The notes under the pieces: generated by a model | What the model was told of the DNA's origin: nothing | The model's input: the letters and a program-made list of their open reading frames with translations, nothing else | Databases searched by the model: none | Assembly (NCBI GenBank): GCA_026261815.1 | Contig: JAMPIT010000258.1 | Location: forward strand, 10,035,501-10,099,500 | Source: Monarcha castaneiventris obscurior | Taxonomy: Eukaryota > Chordata > Aves > Passeriformes > Monarchidae | DNA: 64,000 bases | Direction: 5' to 3' | Position numbers and translations under genes: made by a program | Part shown: positions 58,531 through 64,000 of the stretch, piece by piece | How positions within the stretch are numbered: the stretch's first letter is position 1 | Layout of the letters: each line of letters opens with the position of its first letter

Positions 58531-59509
58531 ATGTAAGATATAGGTTATAAGGACATTGCAGTCAAATACCAATATCCTGTGGAGAAGGTAAGTGCCAAAT
58601 ATCAATGATCTTAAATACTGAAAACTGCACTCTCTGGTCTCAAACCACACAAAGAAAAGGCAACTTATTTGGTCAAGCAGAGACTTCCTGGGATGTAACA
58701 CTCTCTTAGACACTACAGTGATGATAGGCAGCCCAGACATATCCAAGACAGGTAGATCGATTATTCCTGTAGCAGTAACCTTGGGGAAATATTTGTCTGT
58801 CATAACCCCAAAGCAGATCAACTAACATTTAGGGACTAATCTGATGCCCAGTCCAGTCAGTGCAAATTTTTCCATTTATTTACTTCCATGGCTGCTGGAT
58901 CAGACCTTTTGGGACTGCAAAATATCATACAAGCTTCTCTTTCCACTGGAAGAGCTATAAATGTGCAAAGAGCTGAAGTCAGGAACAGCCGGGTGGAATT
59001 TGGCTGTGGGTTTATTAAGTAACAGAAACACGGCCTGAAGCTGAAGAGTGTCAGTGCCCAGACAGGGGTCAGGGGCACACACAGAGGCTACTTCATGCAC
59101 TTGCTCCATGCACAGTGAGTCCTTAACTCCTATGGGAATGCATCTAGGAGCAGGTCAGGTATGGTGGCACATCTCCACCTCCACACTGGAAAAACAGTGG
59201 CAGTCCCAGAGGTCACCTAGATCATCACCACCCCCACCTATGGGCAGGGATGCCTTTCAAAAAGCAACCAGATGAGGCCAAAGTCCATGTGCATTTTCTC
59301 CAGTATAGTCCGAAGCCCAGAGCTGACTTTCTAGGGTTTATTCTTGATTTTAAGTGGTTGTTAAAAAAAAAAAAAAAAAAATAGAAAGGCTCATCACGGA
59401 GGGGACTGTGTGCTTTAAAGTGCTTTAGCAGGCTCTCAGAGTCCACTTATTTCTGAGTGAAGATGGATACCTCAAGAGGTTCTCCTCACCAGTAAATAAT
59501 TCATAAAAG
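58531..59509. other. No gene seen
   Basis: Ordinary noncoding sequence. Contains an AAGGTAAGT donor-like word near 58586 without an exon, and a 19-A run listed separately. Confidence 0.45.
59363..59381. repeat. Poly-A run, 19 bp
   Basis: Nineteen A residues after GGTTGTT. No retroposed body recognised on the left. Confidence 0.9.
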
Positions 59510-60240
59510 ACAAACAAGCCCAGGTCTGTTTGAATTAGAACAAAATATTTCTTTAGAAAAGTGAAGTGATTAAGCACAGGAGGAGCTGGAGATGACAGCT
59601 GGTGTCTGCAGCTCTGGATGAGTCACCTTCACTCGCCAAGGCCCCTCTCTCAGGGAAGTGCTGCTGCTTTGTTTTTAACCCTTTGAGATTCCCAGGAATG
59701 ATTTGTCACCGGGGTTATTAGCATTTCTCCCTTGATATCGACAGCTTGTCTTTCCTTCTTCTAACCGGTGAGTGATTTCTTCACACGCTCGCCAAATATA
59801 GCCAAATCACCATGGTAAACGTATCGACAGAATCGTATTAACAGCTGCTGAGCATTTACAGGGCTGTAAGTTATACAAAAAAAGAAGGAAGGAAAACACA
59901 CATGGAAATAAACCAACTCTGATCAGCAGTGACAAGCATTTATTCAGGAGTCACTCGATGGAAATATTTTTTATGTTTTAATTGCTAATTATAGGCTACT
60001 ACACAAGGGTGGCTTTGGCCAAAATTATCCTTTAAACTAGAGCATTAAGCTAGCAGTGAGCACACCCTACCTGGATGTGTCTTAGGAAATCAGGAGAAGA
60101 AGGATTTATTTTTAAAGTGCTGTCCTTGTTTAAATCAAGCCTGAGTTTGCCAAAGTTGCATCTCTCCTGACTTACCAAGCAAGGACCTCTTAAGTGTAAA
60201 GTCTAGGTAAGAGCTGATAACACATCTATGTAGAGAAAGA
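59510..60240. promoter_or_regulatory. Strong candidate conserved noncoding element (about 700 bp)
   Basis: The core 59665-60060 holds the left copy of a repeated 29-bp word, GGGTTATTAGCATTTC (about 59713), TATCGACAG twice (59736-59744 and 59822-59830), CTAACCGGTGAGTG, CACGCTCGCC, CAAATATAGCC, AATCGTATTAACAGC (about 59832), TTTTATGTTTTAATTGCTAA (about 59970-59989) and TTATAGGC, and AAAATTATCC. CpGs are retained in AT-rich sequence. The left edge (59600-59650) has CTCTGGATGAGTCACC, faintly MIR-like, raising the possibility of an exapted SINE. No open frame. Confidence 0.58.
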
Positions 60241-63200
60241 GAGGCCTTTTCAAAATAATTTGCTGAGGATGCTCTGGTCCTCCTCTCCCCATCACAAAAG
60301 GGCCCAAAGGGGCCACCAGGTAGTGGGCAGTAGCCAGCAGCATCCTTGCTCCTCCAGTGTGCAGCAGAGCATCACCCCACTGCCTGCTCTAAGTCAGACT
60401 GGACCCAGAGTGAGAAAACATCTGTTCCTCTGCTCACCTTTCTCTGCATGTTCAGGACACACTCAGCATCCCCCACCTGCCCCCTCATTCGGGGGTATGG
60501 TTTTGTTAGGGACATACACAGCAGGTATGTGTAGGCTTCTCAATACTTACTTCGAGCCACCCAAGTTCCAGGATTGTTTCTGACCAGGTGTTTTTAACCC
60601 TTCGGGATTCCCACGAATTTCTCAGGAGCCAAAGAATTTCACTCCAAACAGCTGGCGACCCATAGGAACTGCTGATGAGAAATCAGCACCCCTGAAGCTG
60701 TCTCTGCATCGCCCTGCACAGGACACAGGACCTGCTCTGCTCCCAGAAGAGCCACCCACCTGCCTTGGGACTTGTAAACATAAAACTGACTTTCTGTACA
60801 AGGTGAAACATGTAAGGAGAGCTGCTTGTATTGAGCAAAGTGCAGAGACCCACAGTGAGCTCACCCTCAAGAAATTTAGATGTAGAATAAAAAGACTCCT
60901 CTAGCCAGCCCCCCCAACAGCCCATCTGGGCCATGGACCTATGACCACAAGGGAGAGAGGAAGAGAAGATGAAGCATTTTTGCTGCATGGGGACATCCAT
61001 AGTTGGTACCTCAGGCATTTCACCAAGGTTCCTGCAAGAGTTTATATCTAATAGCTGCTTCTTCAGGATTTCTGAGGGTTGGGGTTAGAAAGTTGAATTT
61101 TATGGGAGCTGTACTCAGTTGAGTGGCTTCCTCCTGCTGAAGACAGAAATGGGATGGGGAGAGGCCTAGGCACTACTGACATGCAAATATATTTGCTGAG
61201 ATCCCAAAGCTGGCTGTGCTGACTCACACGGCTCACTCTTCCACAGCATCCCCTAATCTTGTTAGAAGTCCAAGGGAGACAGCCTTGCAAGTAACAGCTT
61301 CCCATAACCTCCTTGTGCCAACTCGGAGAAGGGCACATGGAGGCTCGGTTATGGTTTGCTGGCTAGCAAAGCAAGGACAGCAAGAGATGGGGAAGGAATG
61401 GCCATCATCTGAGACACAGAGACTAGAAGTCATCCCCAAGAAAAGTGCTTATTCTAATCCAGCTTACTTTCTTCTGGCATTTTTCAAGTCATATCAGGGG
61501 TATGAACCAAAGTAACTTTTCTTGCCTCTGCTGCTCACACTTCTTGCCTGCCCTAGGAAGAACACGGACCAAACTACAAACTGAAGGCCCACAAAACGTT
61601 AGTGCAAAACCTTTCTTTAAAAATTAGATGTGAAAGGTGTTTTAGTTTTCAATTTCTTCTCTTCAACCACCTTCCCCATTCAGTTCCTTACCCTCACACA
61701 CACCCTTTCCTTCCCCAAACTCCTTTGTTCAACAGAACAAAAAAAAAAAAAAGAAGAAAAGGAAAAAAGAAAAAAAAGAAAAAAAAAAGCACCCACAGGA
61801 AAATGGTGCTATCTCACCCCATCTGTCCTTAATTTCCCTCCCAGATTTGCTTCTCTGCAATCTTCTTTTAAAGCAGCTCAGCAACCAGACAGTGGGGCTG
61901 AAGAAGGATCACAAGCCAGGTATTGGAAAGGTTGGACCCAGTCTCACAGGGACCTGGGCTGCTCATGAATGGGATGGAGGAATAGGGCAGCATCACCACT
62001 TTCAACCCCTCCAGCTTGACCCTTGCACCATGCAGCTGTTCTTTTGGGACCCGCATTCCCATATAGCAGCTTTCTGGACTCAGGAAAGAATTGCACCATC
62101 CTGCTTTTACTCAGTCCTCTTTTTCAGAGTTGTTAGATGCTGTGGGCTCTTTAAGACCTCTGCCCCAGCACTTCAGCAAGTTTCTCTTTCACTCTGTTAA
62201 GTCAGTGGGTGGCCTGGAGGTGCAGAGCTACGCCCGCTGCCGCTGGAGAGCCATGTCCCCTCTGCCCTGCTGCAGTGGGTGCAGCGGGCTGGGAGCTCCC
62301 TGTCAGCTCAGTCATGCCTCTCACTGATGCCTTGCAGTGTCCAGAGACAGGCTTTCTTGGAGCTCGGAGCTCCTGCACCCACTGGGAGCAGGACTGGTGG
62401 GATTTCAAGGACTTGCAACAGGTCAGAGCCATATCTGCCTGTGCACTGGGGAAGCACCCTGGCATCATCCATCTGTATCACCTCCAGCATCTCCCAGCTT
62501 CCAGGGAAGGAAATACCAGTTGATCTAAATCCAAAACATCATGGATTTGTATTCAGGAAGATGAACCTACCCCAAGGAGGATGAGGGGATATGAAGCCAT
62601 TTAATAGGAGAGACCTAAAGGGAAAAACTGAGCCATGCCGGGCCATGACAAAAATACCTCCAGTTGCTGGATTCAGGCTGCCAGCAAAAGACTCTTTCCT
62701 CACCAAGGAGCCCTTCCTCCTTCCAACAGAGCAGGAGCCTGGCACCCCAAGAGCCATGACTTATCTGTGAGGTGTGATGGTGCTACTGGAAGCAGGAAAA
62801 TTAGAACCAACTTCTATTGCCAGAAGAAATCTCCATCAACTTCCACAAGAAGCAAGCTCTGAAGAACGAGTGAGACTCTGGCTCTTGGGACCACAGGAGT
62901 TACACACAGGACTTCTCCAACCCTCCGTACATCACTCAGGGAAATGCAGTATCTGGCAGTGGGAGCTGAGAATACAGGAAGGAGCAGTTTGCTGAAAATA
63001 CAGACGCAAAAAGCTGTTCGGGCAGGCAGTGCCAAGTCTCATTCTTCATGTAAGAGAGCTCCCTCTAGGTCAAACACTCGGGTATTTCAGAGCCATCGCT
63101 CGTTTGGGAGCCCATGCTCGGCCCCGGTTCCTCTCTCTGGAGTAGTGCCCGTCAGTCAGGAAATCCACAGGCACCCCAGAAAATCTGGGGTTTGCTTTCC

Positions 63201-63329
63201 CCTCACAACCTGACCTTGCTGCTGCGGGCACCAGCCGCCCATGCTCTGCATGTGATGTGCACATATGTGTGACATGTGCCTTTGCATGTGCCCGGAGCCA
63301 CCGGTCATGGGAACCTCACCCACAGCGAC
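60241..63329. other. No gene seen; 3.1 kb
   Basis: Mostly ordinary noncoding sequence. Contains the right copy of the repeated 29-bp word at 60590-60618, an octamer ATGCAAAT (61181-61188) and an A-rich purine tract at 61739-61789. No exon recognised; the lysine-rich frames near 61.7 kb derive from the A-rich tract. Confidence 0.45.
61739..61789. repeat. A-rich purine tract
   Basis: About 50 bases of only A and G, mostly A-runs broken by single or double G. Confidence 0.9.
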
Positions 63330-63478
63330 TCTGACCCCTGGATGTATTTAAAACACACTGAGATGTGGCACTTGGGGACATACTTTAGTGGTGGATGTGG
63401 CATTGCTGAGTAAATTGTTCAACTCGATGATCTTATAGGTTTTTTTCCAACCTAAGTGATTCTGTGACTCCGTGATTC
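63330..63478 (+). repeat. CR1 LINE 3' end (diverged)
   Basis: Matches the CR1 terminus: CTGGATGTATTTAAAACAC, GATGTGGCACTTGGGGACAT, TTCAACTCGATGATCTTATA (63418-63437), TTTTTCCAACCTAAGTGATT (63443-63462) and a terminal GATTCTGTGACTCCGTGATTCC repeat. More diverged than the other copy and 5'-truncated; no coding capacity. Confidence 0.92.
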
Positions 63479-63699
63479 CGATATGTTCAGCTGGAGCTAC
63501 ACCAGGGAAGGAGCCAACCCGTAATTTCTCCAGCCCCAAACCCAATCTTTACCCTGCTTTGAAACACTGATGAATTATTCCACAATCCGATGAGCAGGGG
63601 GAGTTCAGAAGAGGTTTTTAAATTCACAGAGCTAGAAAAATCAGATGGAAAAGACTTAATGCAGGAAAATGCAGGACTGTTCCCCGCAGTGGGATCCCA

Positions 63700-64000
63700 G
63701 GAGCTTTGCACAAACTAGTTTTAAGCCTTCAAGTCTTTAATACAACTTCCTGTTTTATTTTTCTTTTACCTAGACTGGTACTTACTAATAAATATGCAGC
63801 TGGCTGTATACAGAACAGCAGGTAGCTCCCATTTACAGCTGTATATAACTGACTGCAGCATTCAACTCCCTCACTCTGCTATGCAGTATAATACTCACAA
63901 TAAAACACACACCGTATTTGCAACTGTGTTCATGCTACTATTCTGGTACGTGACACACATTAAGAAACATATTCAGAACATAGAAAAGAATTTACCATTT
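63700..64000. promoter_or_regulatory. Strong candidate conserved noncoding element, cut by the window edge
   Basis: Contains AGTCTTTAATACAAC, TACTTACTAATAAATATGCA (63779-63798), CCATTTACAGCTGTATATAA (about 63828-63847), AGTATAATACTCACAATAAA (63886-63905), CACCGTATTTGC and ACGTGACAC. Dense CDX/HOX-type ACAATAAA and POU-like words. No open frame. The element may continue beyond 64000. Confidence 0.5.

Noticed and set aside
60310..60330. CTCF-like CCACCAGG word
   Set aside because: The rest of the core does not fit the CTCF consensus without an insertion.
1..64000. CRISPR arrays, operons, bacterial genes or mobile-element cassettes
   Set aside because: No direct-repeat/spacer pattern, ribosome binding sites or dense coding; CR1 ends and CNE texture show vertebrate nuclear DNA.
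1..64000. Endogenous retrovirus or LTR element
   Set aside because: No paired LTRs, primer-binding site or gag/pol-like frame could be recognised by eye.

Overview
This window looks like avian nuclear DNA from a gene-free interval, either a long intron or an intergenic gene desert. The best evidence is two 3' ends of CR1 LINEs (about 52.91-53.12 kb and 63.33-63.48 kb). Both carry the typical 'gatgatct...ttccaacc' block followed by ATTCTATGATTC-type terminal repeats, which are characteristic of sauropsid and especially bird genomes. A few worn MIR/CORE-SINE-like fragments and very few other interspersed repeats fit the repeat-poor avian pattern. I found no convincing protein-coding exon, tRNA, rRNA, snRNA or known microRNA on either strand. 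The open frames are short, compositionally driven and lack recognisable domains.

The main structure is an alternation of two textures. One is bland, GC-moderate sequence. The other is compact 100-700 bp blocks with well-formed homeodomain-type AT cores (TAAT/ATTA), posterior HOX/CDX-type CCATAAA/TTTATGG, FOX, SOX, GATA, octamer, TCF/LEF and GLI-type words, often with isolated CpGs kept inside AT-rich sequence. This texture is typical of conserved noncoding elements (CNEs) that act as long-range enhancers of developmental transcription factor genes. I list about thirty candidates. The most convincing are at 13.9-14.3, 21.1-21.5, 22.85-23.48, 25.1-25.5, 27.9-28.4, 40.3-40.6, 45.7-45.9, 46.7-47.1, 47.5-48.6, 52.1-52.7, 59.5-60.2 and 63.7-64.0 kb. 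Conservation itself cannot be seen in one sequence, so each is an inference.

Layout: 0-12.6 kb holds scattered weaker candidates in bland sequence. An (AAAAT)n array lies at 12.9-13.1 kb. A dense candidate-enhancer core runs from 13.9 to 28.9 kb. The stretch 28.9-33.3 kb is almost empty. Moderate candidates occupy 33.4-40.6 kb. A CpG island with a TATA box and a CA microsatellite lies at 43.2-44.3 kb and is the only promoter-like sequence. A second dense cluster spans 45.7-48.6 kb. A long pure (GGGAA)n array is at 49.5-49.7 kb. A final set of candidates, with both CR1 fragments, runs from 52 kb to the end.

Best reading: part of a genomic regulatory block around an unidentified developmental regulator. 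I cannot name the target gene from this sequence.
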